A stretch of DNA of 64,000 bases from Oscillospiraceae bacterium (GCA_900752435.1 CAADVD010000030.1:1-64000); one strand, 5' to 3'. Numbered from the stretch's first letter, positions 43,044 to 51,574 are shown. Made by a program: numbers and translations. Notes: generated from the sequence alone by a model not told the origin.

Positions 43044-43111
43044 CCTTTCACTATACCCGCAAAAATCCCGGAAAGTTGCACGCGAATGTGCAACTTTCCG
43101 GGATTTGTTTT
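43044..43111 (+). repeat. Dispersed hairpin repeat R2, copy 2, with terminator form
   Basis: CCTTTCACTATACCCGC with an A-rich spacer precedes AATCCCGGAAAGTTGCAC (43064-43081) and its exact inverse GTGCAACTTTCCGGGATT (43088-43105), then TGTTTT. This 18-bp stem should terminate transcription. The GTTGCACG core and the leading block match copy 1 at 12600-12651. Confidence 0.78.
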
Positions 43112-43139
43112 GAAAATGTTTACATTTGAGAGCAAGGCT

Positions 43140-43661
43140 TCATTCAGTTGGAAATTCTACGGGACTTTCATAGATCCAGTCCAAGCGAGCTAAAGTAGGG
43201 TCTGGTTCAAAATAGGTGCAATTTATAATATATGGCCGTCCATACTGAATTAAGCTGTATTCGCTTTCCGAACAAAGAATGCGCATGTTATTGACAACAA
43301 TGGCTTTTCTTCCGTCCAGTTCAATTTTATCATCGATTTCTACGAGATGATAGGAGCTGGAAAAGCAGTAGTTATAGGAACGATAGGCATTGACACAGCA
43401 TACAGAAAATACCAATAGCAGAACGATCCCCGCGATGCTGCACACACGAACAGATTTTGCGGCAGAATTGCTTCGGAAAAACCGATAGAGAAGAAAGAGA
43501 TTAACAAGAAACAAAACGACGATTGCGGTTTCAAAGTAAGAACTTACGCCGCCGTCCAGTTCATATGCCCAATGCGGACGGTTGAACATGTAATACAGGC
43601 AGAGAAAGCCATATAGTGCGAGGTGAATAAACAGAGGAATTGGAAGCTCTTTCTTTTTCAT
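43140..43661 (-). CDS. Hypothetical membrane protein
   Basis: I do not recognise this 173-residue protein. It has three likely membrane segments: about residues 8-26 (LFIHLALYGFLCLYYMF), 41-60 (YFETAIVVLFLVNLFLLYRF) and 72-92 (VCSIAGIVLLLVFSVCCV). About 80 residues follow that would be outside or form a small soluble domain (LVEIDDKIELDGRKAIVVNN, then SLIQYGRPYIINC). No catalytic motif is visible. The stop lies 35 bases from the R2 hairpin of the convergent transporter gene. It has its own consensus promoter at 43724-43752. The weak ribosome site (AATGGAG) suggests modest expression. Confidence 0.72.
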   Translation of the reverse strand: MKKKELPIPLFIHLALYGFLCLYYMFNRPHWAYELDGGVSSYFETAIVVLFLVNLFLLYRFFRSNSAAKSVRVCSIAGIVLLLVFSVCCVNAYRSYNYCFSSSYHLVEIDDKIELDGRKAIVVNNMRILCSESEYSLIQYGRPYIINCTYFEPDPTLARLDWIYESPVEFPTE

Positions 43662-43723
43662 ATTGATACTCCATTCAATGAAAAATTGCTAAATGATAAT
43701 CTTTTTAGAGCATAATTTTTTAT

Positions 43724-43752
43724 ATAATACAATAAACGGCTTTATTTGTCAA
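43724..43752 (-). promoter_or_regulatory. Promoter of the hypothetical membrane protein
   Basis: On the minus strand a consensus TTGACA (43747-43752) and TATTAT (43724-43729) are separated by 17 bases. Confidence 0.78.
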
Positions 43753-43796
43753 TACAAAATAGAGAGAAAATTGCGGTTATACAAACAAAGAAAAAA

Positions 43797-43825
43797 CGCT
43801 GAAACCGACTTCATTGGTTTCAGCG
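43797..43825 (-). terminator. Terminator of hydE
   Basis: CGCTGAAACC and GGTTTCAGCG pair with a nine-base loop. On the minus strand the stem runs into T6. An A-run on the other side makes it potentially bidirectional. Confidence 0.85.
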
Positions 43826-43839
43826 AAAAAAGAGAGTTG

Positions 43840-44883
43840 TTATTCTAGCGGCTTGCAGTCTCCGCGATCGACCACAATTTCATAGCCAATGCTCTGCATG
43901 CGGTTTTGCAGGCAAAACCGACATTCCGCGGCCTCTTCACCCGTGCAGATTTTGTTGTCATACAGCATGTACTTTTTACGCACCGATACGGGAGAGAGAT
44001 TCGGCATCACGACGTTGGCGCCGGCCAAAATGCCCTTTTCACGCCCCATCGGGTGAATCGTACCGAGTGCTGTCGTCGCCGGAATCAGCGCGTTGGGGAA
44101 CATCAGCCGCAAAATGCCGATGAGAAACAGCGTCAGTTCCAGCCGTCCGCCCTCGCGGTCGCCGAACGGCGTGTCCTGATGCGGAATGAACGGACCAATG
44201 CCAATCATCTGCGGCTCCAATTCGCGCAGAAACAGCAAATCCTCGGCCAGATTTTCCAGCGTCTGATCGGGCGAGCCAACCATAAAGCCCGAACCGACTT
44301 GATAGCCGATTTTTTTTAGTGCGAGCAGGCATTGCTGGCGGTGAGCGGCCGACAGGCTTTGCGGATGGAGCTTGGCGTAGTGCGCCGGATTGGCGGTTTC
44401 GTGACGGAGCAGGTAGCGGTCCGCGCCTGCTTCAAAAAAGCGGCGGTAGGCTTCCTCGCTTTTTTCGCCGATGGAGAGCGTCACGGCGCAGTCGGGATAG
44501 CGCTGTTTGATTTGCCGGACCATGGATTCGATGTGCTCATCGGTGTAAGCGCCGTCCTCGCCGCCCTGCAAAACGAAGGTGCGGAAGCCCAGCTCATAAC
44601 CGTTGGCACAGCAGGCGAGAATCTGCTCGTCGGTGAGGCGATAGCGGTCAGCGTGTTGGTTGCTCTTGCGGATGCCGCAGTAATAACAGTCGTTTTTGCA
44701 GTAATTTGTAAATTCAATCAGCCCGCGGACATAGACGTGATTGCCGTAGTAACGGTGGGCGATGGTGCGCGCGCGCTCAAATAGGGCGGCGTTGGTTTCC
44801 TCGTCGATGTGACTAAGCAGGGTGACAAATTCGGATTTGGTCAGAACGCGGTCGCGTTCAAGACGGTCAAGCAACGTGTTCAT
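43840..44883 (-). CDS. hydE: [FeFe] hydrogenase H-cluster maturation radical SAM protein HydE
   Basis: HydE is a radical SAM enzyme that helps build the dithiolate-bridged diiron part of the [FeFe] hydrogenase active site. It has 347 residues. The cluster motif is CKNDCYYC in IEFTNYCKNDCYYCGIRKS. The barrel follows with RTFVLQGGEDGAY, SIGEKSEEAYRRFFEAGADR and YLLRHETANPAHY, characteristic of HydE rather than BioB. Cysteines near the C-terminus (ECRFCLQ) could hold the second, non-essential cluster. hydF and hydG are not beside it, as is common in Clostridia. Its presence implies a hydrogen-producing fermenter. The promoter is at 44915-44943. Confidence 0.9.
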   Translation of the reverse strand: MNTLLDRLERDRVLTKSEFVTLLSHIDEETNAALFERARTIAHRYYGNHVYVRGLIEFTNYCKNDCYYCGIRKSNQHADRYRLTDEQILACCANGYELGFRTFVLQGGEDGAYTDEHIESMVRQIKQRYPDCAVTLSIGEKSEEAYRRFFEAGADRYLLRHETANPAHYAKLHPQSLSAAHRQQCLLALKKIGYQVGSGFMVGSPDQTLENLAEDLLFLRELEPQMIGIGPFIPHQDTPFGDREGGRLELTLFLIGILRLMFPNALIPATTALGTIHPMGREKGILAGANVVMPNLSPVSVRKKYMLYDNKICTGEEAAECRFCLQNRMQSIGYEIVVDRGDCKPLE

Positions 44884-44914
44884 AGAAAGCCTTTCTGATT
44901 GTAGTTTTGCTTTT

Positions 44915-44943
44915 ATTATACCCGGAAAGCAGGGTGCTGTCCA
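44915..44943 (-). promoter_or_regulatory. Promoter of hydE
   Basis: On the minus strand TGGACA (44938-44943) and TATAAT (44915-44920) have a 17-base spacer. Confidence 0.72.
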
Positions 44944-45000
44944 GTGAATTGGGGGAATCGGATCAAATAGAATTACTGGGAAAATACGGAATGGCAGACA

Positions 45001-45034
45001 GAAAAACGCCGCCCTCTAAAAACAGGACGGCGTT
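45001..45034 (-). terminator. Terminator of cysK
   Basis: Minus-strand AACGCCGTCCT pairs with AGAGGGCGGCGTT (one bulge region) around a T-rich loop and ends in T5. It separates cysK from the hydE promoter. Confidence 0.78.
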
Positions 45035-45050
45035 GGTTGATTTCGTGCAG

Positions 45051-45983
45051 TTATTCGCTGAACAGCGGTGTGGAGAGATAGCGGTCACCAGTATCCGGAA
45101 GCAGGACAACAATGGTTTTGCCCTCATTTTCCGGGCGTTTGGCAATTTCAGTTGCCGCCCACAGCGCCGCGCCGGAGGAGATGCCCACCAGCACACCCTC
45201 TTCCTTGGCAACGGCTTTGCCGATGGCAAAGGCGTCTTCGTTGGATACGGGAATGATTTCATCGTAAATCTTGGTGTTCAAGGTATCCGGCACAAAGCCT
45301 GCGCCAATGCCCTGAATTTTATGCGGACCTGCGACCCCTTTGGACAGCACCGGAGAGCTGAGCGGTTCCACTGCGGCGACTTTGATGTTCGGGTTCTGTT
45401 CCTTGAGGTATTCGCCGACACCGCTGATGGTGCCGCCTGTGCCGATACCGGCAACAAAGAAGTCCACTTGACCGTCGGTGTCCGTCCAGATTTCCGGACC
45501 GGTGGTGGCTTTGTGTGCCGCCGGATTGGCCGGATTTACGAATTGACCGGGAATGAAGGAATTGGGAATTTCTTTCGCCAGCTCATCCGCTTTGGCAATC
45601 GCGCCCTTCATGCCCTTACTGCCTTCGGTCAGCACAAGCTGTGCGCCGTAGGCTTTGAGCAGGTTGCGGCGTTCCACGCTCATCGTTTCGGGCATGGTCA
45701 GAATGGCTTTGTAGCCTTTGGCGGCCGCGACGGAAGCCAGGCCGATACCAGTGTTGCCAGAGGTCGGTTCGATGATGGTGGAACCCGGCTTCAGCAGGCC
45801 TTTTTTCTCAGCGTCTTCAATCATCGCCAGTGCAATGCGGTCTTTGACCGAACCAGCCGGATTGAAATATTCGAGTTTGGCTAAGATTTTGGCTTTTAGT
45901 CCGTGATTCTTTTCGTATTTGGTCAGCTCCACCAGTGGGGTGTGACCGACTAATTGGGAAATGGAGGTGTATACATTTGACAT
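45051..45983 (-). CDS. cysK: Cysteine synthase A (O-acetylserine sulfhydrylase)
   Basis: This PLP enzyme forms cysteine from O-acetylserine and sulfide. It has 310 residues, the family length. The PLP lysine is Lys47 in FNPAGSVKDRIAL. The substrate loop PTSGNTGIGLA and the phosphate loop GTGGTISGVGEYL are complete. The C-terminal KTIVVLLPDTGDRYLSTPLF is typical of CysK rather than CysM or cystathionine synthase. The start follows GAAAGGATC. A consensus promoter lies at 46050-46078 with a roughly 60-base leader. No cysE is adjacent. Confidence 0.94.
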   Translation of the reverse strand: MSNVYTSISQLVGHTPLVELTKYEKNHGLKAKILAKLEYFNPAGSVKDRIALAMIEDAEKKGLLKPGSTIIEPTSGNTGIGLASVAAAKGYKAILTMPETMSVERRNLLKAYGAQLVLTEGSKGMKGAIAKADELAKEIPNSFIPGQFVNPANPAAHKATTGPEIWTDTDGQVDFFVAGIGTGGTISGVGEYLKEQNPNIKVAAVEPLSSPVLSKGVAGPHKIQGIGAGFVPDTLNTKIYDEIIPVSNEDAFAIGKAVAKEEGVLVGISSGAALWAATEIAKRPENEGKTIVVLLPDTGDRYLSTPLFSE

Positions 45984-46049
45984 AATAAAGATCCTTTCTA
46001 AAAGAGATAACGCGTATTCCTATTAATCCGCTAGGTTTGATATGAGTTG

Positions 46050-46078
46050 ATTATAGTCCTATCCGCTTTATTTGTCAA
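46050..46078 (-). promoter_or_regulatory. Promoter of cysK
   Basis: On the minus strand consensus TTGACA (46073-46078) and TATAAT (46050-46055) are 17 bases apart. I see no recognisable cysteine-responsive operator. Confidence 0.82.
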
Positions 46079-46146
46079 GAGCAAGGATAAAAAAATTTTT
46101 TAAATTGATAAATGTGTTAAAAATGTGTAACAAAGAAGAATTTTAT

Positions 46147-46175
46147 TTGAAAAATCGAGCAGAATTTGTTATACT
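46147..46175 (+). promoter_or_regulatory. Promoter of the propeller surface protein
   Basis: TTGAAA (46147-46152) and TATACT (46170-46175) have a 17-base spacer, followed by an AGAAGGAG ribosome site before ATG 46226. Confidence 0.75.
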
Positions 46176-46225
46176 GTTATCATCAATCGCTTGTAAGACA
46201 GATGAAAAATAGAAGGAGTGTACAT

Positions 46226-48784
46226 ATGAAGCACAAGCGTTTTTTGAAATCGTTTGTTGCTGTGCTGGCAAGTGCCACGATGCTTGTTACATCGGCGCTT
46301 CCAACCTTGGCAGCAGATGAGATTTCCCCCCAGCATACCTACACGGGCGGGGGCTTTACCTTTGAAAAAATTTCGCATCCCAACTCTCCAGTGGAGCAGG
46401 CAGACGGTATTGTCGATTATGTAGGCAATGGTTCTGTTGCGCCCTATGTGGCGGGTGAAAGCGCCGACGGGAACGGTGACCGCGGTCAGTCCTACAGCTA
46501 TGCCTCTGCGGTTTATGGCGACTGGGTGTACATCAACACGATGTACGGCGGACTGGGGGTTTCCTCGATTTTGTCGTATGGAATGAGCGGTGTGGATTCG
46601 GAAGTGGCAAAAGCCATGATGAATGTGATGTACAATGGGCATTTGTACACTGGTGAACCCGACGGCAAGTATGCAGGCGGCGTACTGCTGAAGTTCAACG
46701 TCAAAACGGGCGAGACAAAACTTTTGATGTCCCGCGATGTAAACGGGCTGATTCCAACTTTCCGAAATGCCTGTGAGATGAACGGCAAGCTTTATTTTGT
46801 CGGAATGGTCGTTGATGTACAAAGAATGACGCCGCAGGAAGTGGCGACCGCCATTGCGATGCAGAATGGTCTGCCTTGCATTTATGAAGTGGATCCTGCC
46901 AATGACGATAAGCTGACCTGCATTTATGATTGCGTAGACATGGATGGCTTCCGCCAGCTCGTTGCGGACAAGGTGTTTACTTCCACGCGCGCCATCGGTA
47001 CGTACGGGGATTCTCTGATTGTCGGCGGCCTCGATACAGACGGCGTTTTCCTGAGCGCATCGAAGGATCCTTCTGCGGGACAGGAATCATTCAGTGTGAT
47101 TGCGGATATGAATGATTTGTTCAATTATCCGGCCTACCACCGCACCGATGTCAATGGCGGCGGCGGTATTTACCAGGTCATTGAATACAATGGAAAACTT
47201 TACGTTGTGATTTGCACCGGTACGCCGGAGAATAAAAATGAAGAAACCGGCACACTGCAAACCTTTGCCATCGTGCGCGGTGAATGCAACGGCGATGCGA
47301 CGGATCGGAACGCGTGGACATGGACCGTTCTGGCCGGCGATATGGAAAACGACGGCGCAAAATATCCGTTTGGTCTGGATGAAGAACGCGTGAGCGCAGG
47401 AGCGTGTACGCTGCAGGTTTACGGAGATTACCTCTATATTGGTGATTACAACGATGTATCCAGCGCATTGCAGGGATTTGTGCTTCAAAAGCAGTTCCAG
47501 ACACAGGCAACAAATCTGGAGCAGTCCATCAACCTGTACCGTATGGATGAAAACGAAAATGTTGAGATGATCGTGGGCGATCCGACGACCAGATTCCCAG
47601 AGGGCGGCAGTTCCGGACTGGGTTCGGGATATGGTACGCACATGAGCCAGTACACATGGCAGACAACGGTGTATGAGGACAAGATGTACGTCAGCACCAT
47701 GGATACCACCACGCTGCTGGAACCAATTGCGCAGTTCACCAACGGTGATTTGCTGGAAATGAGTCCGGAAGAATGGGAGAGCCAGATCAATTATATTCGC
47801 GTTCTGCTGGAATTATTATTCCAGAATGAGGATCCGGCGGTGAACTCGGTTCAAACGACAGATTCCAATGTGGTTGCTGCAGAAGAAACGGCATTGACCG
47901 AGGACACTGCGGACGATATGGTTGATGCGGCGGTCGAAAAAGCATCCATCCGTGCGGCAGAGTCCAATCTCAGCGCACGCACTGTGAAATCCGTGGCATT
48001 GACCGATGACCAGAAACAAAGCTTGGTTTCCGGCCTGTTGGATGAGAGCATCAGCGACGGTCAGGTTACTGATAGTCAAGTCAAGGGATTGACGCAGATC
48101 AACAATACCATGGATACCCTTACCGAACTGATTGACACCACAGAGATTGAAGCTTTTGTGGAGGCTTACAGCGAATTGCTGGAACAGTACAGCGGTGTGT
48201 CGGACTTGCTTCCGGAGAGCTTGAAGAGCTTGTACGATATGTTGCTCAGCTATGCGACAAGAGATAATTTGGTGGCATTGGCAAAATCGGTGAAGTATTT
48301 GCGCACCTCCGAAGCGGGCTTTGACCTGTATGAGATTGCCGATAACGGCGATGGTACAGTCAGCATCAACACCGTTACCACAAATGGATTTGGTGACCGC
48401 TTCAATCACGGACTGCGAATTTTCGCAAAAACTTCGGATTATTGGGTGATCGGAACTGCGAACCCGTTCTATGGAACACAGCTCTGGCGCACGGAAAACA
48501 CGGTCAAGGATCCGACCGATTCTTCCGAGCCGTCTGATTCCTCTGACCCATCCGATTCGTCCGAACCGTCTGATTCCTCGAATCCGTCCGATTCGTCCAC
48601 TCCAACGGACACTTCCAATTCGGACAATTCGACAGGATCGACTACGTCCACACCGACGGCTTCCGGTGCAGGACCGAAAACTGGAGATACCAGCAACCCC
48701 ATGGCGATGGTACTGCTGATGATTGGCGCATTGGGCGCGGCGGCAGGTACGACCATCTGGTATCGTAAGAGAAAAAGCAATTAA
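46226..48784 (+). CDS. Large sortase-anchored surface protein with probable beta-propeller and helical insertion
   Basis: This 852-residue protein has a Sec signal peptide (about residues 1-28, ending SALPTLAADE). Repeated segments of the type Tyr-x-Gly/Asp-x-Leu-Tyr-Val follow: VYGDWVYINTMYGG, CEMNGKLYFVGMV, GTYGDSLIVGGLD, IEYNGKLYVVICTG, QVYGDYLYIGDYN, TVYEDKMYVSTMD and AKTSDYWVIGTANPF. These look like blades of a six- or seven-bladed propeller. A Thr/Asp-rich helical stretch of about 170 residues (about 545-715) is inserted before the last blade. A linker of six-residue Asp-Ser-Ser-x-Pro-Ser repeats leads to a PKTGD sorting motif (about residue 816), a membrane helix and RKRKSN. I do not recognise a named family; binding of a host or diet ligand is a guess. 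Confidence 0.8.
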   Translation: MKHKRFLKSFVAVLASATMLVTSALPTLAADEISPQHTYTGGGFTFEKISHPNSPVEQADGIVDYVGNGSVAPYVAGESADGNGDRGQSYSYASAVYGDWVYINTMYGGLGVSSILSYGMSGVDSEVAKAMMNVMYNGHLYTGEPDGKYAGGVLLKFNVKTGETKLLMSRDVNGLIPTFRNACEMNGKLYFVGMVVDVQRMTPQEVATAIAMQNGLPCIYEVDPANDDKLTCIYDCVDMDGFRQLVADKVFTSTRAIGTYGDSLIVGGLDTDGVFLSASKDPSAGQESFSVIADMNDLFNYPAYHRTDVNGGGGIYQVIEYNGKLYVVICTGTPENKNEETGTLQTFAIVRGECNGDATDRNAWTWTVLAGDMENDGAKYPFGLDEERVSAGACTLQVYGDYLYIGDYNDVSSALQGFVLQKQFQTQATNLEQSINLYRMDENENVEMIVGDPTTRFPEGGSSGLGSGYGTHMSQYTWQTTVYEDKMYVSTMDTTTLLEPIAQFTNGDLLEMSPEEWESQINYIRVLLELLFQNEDPAVNSVQTTDSNVVAAEETALTEDTADDMVDAAVEKASIRAAESNLSARTVKSVALTDDQKQSLVSGLLDESISDGQVTDSQVKGLTQINNTMDTLTELIDTTEIEAFVEAYSELLEQYSGVSDLLPESLKSLYDMLLSYATRDNLVALAKSVKYLRTSEAGFDLYEIADNGDGTVSINTVTTNGFGDRFNHGLRIFAKTSDYWVIGTANPFYGTQLWRTENTVKDPTDSSEPSDSSDPSDSSEPSDSSNPSDSSTPTDTSNSDNSTGSTTSTPTASGAGPKTGDTSNPMAMVLLMIGALGAAAGTTIWYRKRKSN

Positions 48785-48802
48785 AACAAGCATAAGAAAA
48801 CC

Positions 48803-48847
48803 ATTCCCTTGTTTTGGCTCGTAAGGGTCGAAACAAGGGAATCTTTT
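48803..48847 (+). terminator. Terminator after the surface-protein gene
   Basis: ATTCCCTTGTTT (48803-48814) and AAACAAGGGAAT (48831-48842) form a 12-bp stem followed by CTTTTTG. Between here and 49050 there is AT-rich sequence with a TATTAT at 48992-48997 that may be the mnmA promoter. Confidence 0.8.
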
Positions 48848-49050
48848 TGATTCGTTATTAGACAATAGCGGATTTGGGTGGGTTTTTCTTGACATTTCTT
48901 CGTTCCTCTTTTATCATATTATAGAACTAGGAATTTTATGTTGGCGCGCAAAAATTTTCGGAAATTTCTGTACAAATCTCCGTTTATCTTGTATTATAAA
49001 GAAGTAGGAAATTGGCGTCAGAAATGGACGCGGCTTGGGAAAGGATTGCA

Positions 49051-50145
49051 ATGAAAAAAGAAAAGGTAATGGTGGCGATGAGCGGCGGCGTGGACAGCTC
49101 TGTGGCATTGCTGTTGTTAAAGGATGAATATGAACTCACGGGCGTGACACTCAAGCTGTTCGACAATGGTGACATCATGCTGGACCGAAGCAAAACCTGC
49201 TGTTCGCTGTCGGATGTGGAGGACGCGCGGAGCGTGGCAAGGCATTACGATGTGCCGTATTTCGTGTACAACTTTGGCGATAAGTTCAAAGAACAGGTGG
49301 TGGATCGGTTCAACCGCGCTTATATGGCAGGCGATACGCCTAATCCGTGCATCGACTGCAACCGCTTCATTAAATTTGACGAACTGCTCAAGCGCGCGAT
49401 GCTGTTGGAACAGGATTACATTGCCACCGGTCATTACGCCATCCGTGAATACGATGAAGCGTCGGGGCGGTATCTGCTCAAGAAAGCGGTGGATTCCACC
49501 AAGGATCAGACGTATGTGCTGTATGGACTGACGCAGGAACAGCTCAAACGCACGCTGTTTCCGCTGGGCAAGCTCACCAAAGTGGAGGCGCGGAAGCTGG
49601 CCGAGCAGTGCGAGCTGGTCAACGCCGATAAGCCGGACAGTCAGGATATTTGCTTTGTGCCGGACGGGGATTATGCGTCCTTCATCGAACGGTACACCGG
49701 TGAACACTTTGAAGCCGGAGATTTTGTGGATATGACCGGCAAGGTTGTCGGGCGGCATAAGGGCATCATTCACTATACCATTGGACAGCGCAAGGGGCTG
49801 GGCGTGGCATTGGGCAAACCGGCTTATGTGGTGGCTAAAAATGTAGCGGAAAATACCGTGACGCTGGGCGACGAGTCGGACTTGTATCAGAAAACGCTGG
49901 TTGCGGACGATTTGAACTGGATTTCCATTGAACAGCTCACCGAGCCGATGCGTGTGAAGGCCAAAACGCGCTATAAACATGCCGAACAGCCGGCGGTTAT
50001 TTCGCCGCTGTCGGACGGCCGCGTCTTCGTAGAATTTGACGAGCCTCAGCGCGCCATCACCACCGGACAGGCCGTGGTGTTTTACGACGGCGACCTTGTG
50101 GTCGGCGGGGGGCGCATTGCCGAAGCAGGTGCATCCAAAAGGTAG
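49051..50145 (+). CDS. mnmA: tRNA-specific 2-thiouridylase
   Basis: MnmA adds sulfur to U34 of Lys, Glu and Gln tRNAs. It has 364 residues from ATG 49051 (GGAAAGGATTGCA upstream). The PP-loop ATP site is AMSGGVDSSVA. The catalytic cysteines are Cys100 in TPNPCIDCNR and Cys201 in SQDICFVPDGDY. The IGQRKGLG motif of the family is present near residue 245. It has an unusual extra cysteine pair near residue 50 (KTCCSLSDVEDARSV), seen in clostridial MnmA proteins. The last codons run directly into repeat R3. nadA follows on the same strand, so NAD synthesis and tRNA thiolation may share a cysteine-desulfurase supply. Confidence 0.93.
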   Translation: MKKEKVMVAMSGGVDSSVALLLLKDEYELTGVTLKLFDNGDIMLDRSKTCCSLSDVEDARSVARHYDVPYFVYNFGDKFKEQVVDRFNRAYMAGDTPNPCIDCNRFIKFDELLKRAMLLEQDYIATGHYAIREYDEASGRYLLKKAVDSTKDQTYVLYGLTQEQLKRTLFPLGKLTKVEARKLAEQCELVNADKPDSQDICFVPDGDYASFIERYTGEHFEAGDFVDMTGKVVGRHKGIIHYTIGQRKGLGVALGKPAYVVAKNVAENTVTLGDESDLYQKTLVADDLNWISIEQLTEPMRVKAKTRYKHAEQPAVISPLSDGRVFVEFDEPQRAITTGQAVVFYDGDLVVGGGRIAEAGASKR

Positions 50146-50176
50146 GGGCGCGCATTGCGCGTCCGCCTTCAGGCGG
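50144..50176. repeat. Dispersed GC-rich palindromic repeat R3, copy 2
   Basis: AGGGGCGCGCATTGCGCGTC begins inside the mnmA stop codon and continues with CGCCTTCAGGCGG, which can form a small hairpin. It matches the sequence at 7674-7699. It may fold in the mnmA-nadA transcript. Confidence 0.65.
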
Positions 50177-50219
50177 AAACGGAAAAACAAACGGAAGAAT
50201 CACAAAGGGGAACAATAAC

Positions 50220-51134
50220 ATGATTAAAGATGTGCAGGAACAAATTTTAAAGCTCAAACAGGAAAACGATGTGTGCATTTTGGCGCACAGCTACCAAGCG
50301 GCGGAAATCATTGAGATTGCGGATATTGTCGGAGATTCCTTCCAACTTAGCCGTGCGGCGCAGGGCGTGCCCCAGCAGAACATTTTGATGTGCGGCGTGC
50401 ACTTTATGGCCGAAACCGCCAAGATGCTTTCGCCGGAAAAGCATGTGTATTTGGCTAATCAGCTGGCAGGCTGTCCGATGGCGGAACAGATGGAAGCGGA
50501 TTTGATTTCCCTGCTGAAAGAGCGCGAGCCGGATCGCACGGTCGTGGCGTACATCAACACCACGGCTTCGCTGAAAGCGGTTTGTGATGTGTGTGTGACC
50601 TCGTCTTCGGCGGTAAAAATCGTCAAAAACATCGAAAACGATAAGATTTTGTTCATTCCGGACTGCAATCTCGGTGCGTTCGTACAGAAGCAAGTGCCGG
50701 AAAAGGACATCAAGCTGCTGCAGGGCGGCTGTCCGGTGCACGCTTCCGTGACGGCGGCGGATTTGAAAAAGGCAAAAGAACTGCATCCGAACGCGCTGGT
50801 GCTGGTGCATCCGGAATGTGTGCCGGCAGTGGTGGAGCAGGCGGATTACGTCGGTTCAACCTCAGGCATCATGGATTTTGCAAAGCGGTCGGATGCAAAG
50901 GAATTCATCATCGGTACGGAAGTCAGCATTGCGGAGCACTTGCAGTACGCTTGTCCGGAAAAGGACTTCTACATTTTGTCCAAGAAAATCATGTGCCCGA
51001 ATATGAAGCTCACCACGCTGATGGATGTATACAAAGCAGTCAAAGACCCATCTAAGGCGTTTGAGATTCAGATGACGGCGGAGGAAATTGCGGCTTCCCG
51101 CAAGTGCATTGATGAGATGCTGCGGTTGGGCTAG
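50220..51134 (+). CDS. nadA: Quinolinate synthase
   Basis: This [4Fe-4S] enzyme condenses iminoaspartate with dihydroxyacetone phosphate to make quinolinate in NAD synthesis. It has 304 residues, the usual length of the compact form. The repeated-domain layout is visible: CILAHSYQAAEIIEIADIVG, QNILMCGVHFMAETAKML, LANQLAGCPMAEQM with a cluster Cys, AVCDVCVTSSSAVKIV, VHPECVPAVVEQAD and SKKIMCPNMKLTTLMD with the other ligands. nadB and nadC are not in the window. The start follows AAAGGGGAAC. Its stop lies only three bases from the convergent sigma-like gene. Confidence 0.93.
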   Translation: MIKDVQEQILKLKQENDVCILAHSYQAAEIIEIADIVGDSFQLSRAAQGVPQQNILMCGVHFMAETAKMLSPEKHVYLANQLAGCPMAEQMEADLISLLKEREPDRTVVAYINTTASLKAVCDVCVTSSSAVKIVKNIENDKILFIPDCNLGAFVQKQVPEKDIKLLQGGCPVHASVTAADLKKAKELHPNALVLVHPECVPAVVEQADYVGSTSGIMDFAKRSDAKEFIIGTEVSIAEHLQYACPEKDFYILSKKIMCPNMKLTTLMDVYKAVKDPSKAFEIQMTAEEIAASRKCIDEMLRLG

Positions 51135-51137
51135 GCT

Positions 51138-51428
51138 TCAGCGCAGTTTATAATAACGCAGTGCCCGATAAAGGTTGTTCATACCGCGGTTGAGGGTGCG
51201 CGACACGGTGGATTTGTTCACGCCGAGCAGTTCGGCAATTTCCACCGTGTTTTTTTGTTGAAAAAAGAATAGGGTGAGCATTTGCTGTTGACGTGCGGTC
51301 AGGCTGTCCTGCATCACGCGCAGTACAAGCTGACGAAGCTCGCGATGAAGCTGGGTGTTGTCCGATTCCGGTGTGTCCGAAAGGGAAAGATTTTGTTCAA
51401 GCATGTCAAAGCTGACTTTCTTGGCCAT
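51138..51428 (-). CDS. Sigma-70 region 4-like helix-turn-helix protein
   Basis: This 96-residue DNA-binding protein has a single sigma region 4-type HTH (SLTARQQQMLTLFFFQQKNT, VEIAELLGVNKSTVSRTLNR) and a basic end, RALRYYKLR. It lacks region 2, so it cannot act as a complete sigma factor. Similar proteins occur in phages, integrative elements and as stand-alone regulators in gut Firmicutes. I chose ATG 51428 because AAAAAGGAGAATCTT precedes it. It is divergent from an XRE repressor and ImmA-type protease; its promoter (TTGACT, 17 bases, TATAGT) is within the shared control region, with a palindrome over its start site. Confidence 0.8.
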   Translation of the reverse strand: MAKKVSFDMLEQNLSLSDTPESDNTQLHRELRQLVLRVMQDSLTARQQQMLTLFFFQQKNTVEIAELLGVNKSTVSRTLNRGMNNLYRALRYYKLR

Positions 51429-51470
51429 AAGATTCTCCTTTTTCATTGACAGTAGGCTGTTTTTTTGATT

Positions 51471-51574
51471 CACACAAATTGTGTGCTGTATGTTTACTAT
51501 ACTACACGAAACGTGGGAAGTCAAGCATTTTCAGAACATTTGTTCTTGATTTTTTACACAGGACGTGGTATACT
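51471..51574. promoter_or_regulatory. Divergent control region with SOS-type box and second palindrome
   Basis: Minus promoter: TTGACT (51519-51524), 17 bases, TATAGT (51496-51501). Plus promoter: TTGATT (51546-51551), 17 bases ending TGG, TATACT (51569-51574). Directly abutting the plus -35 is GAACATTTGTTC (51534-51545), which fits the Gram-positive LexA pattern GAAC-N4-GTTC. A perfect 7-1-7 palindrome CACACAAATTGTGTG (51471-51485) lies at the start region of the minus gene. Confidence 0.75.

Noticed and set aside
43840..44883. Biotin synthase (BioB) for the radical SAM gene
   Set aside because: It lacks BioB-specific [2Fe-2S] ligands and fits HydE in length and in RTFVLQGGEDGAY and YLLRHETANPAHY.
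44907..45884. 325-residue plus-strand open frame opposite cysK
   Set aside because: The minus strand encodes a complete cysteine synthase; this frame has no ribosome site or known motif.
48525..48640. Tandem short repeats resembling a CRISPR or minisatellite
   Set aside because: They encode an in-frame Asp-Ser-Ser-x-Pro-Ser linker of the surface protein and vary at third positions.
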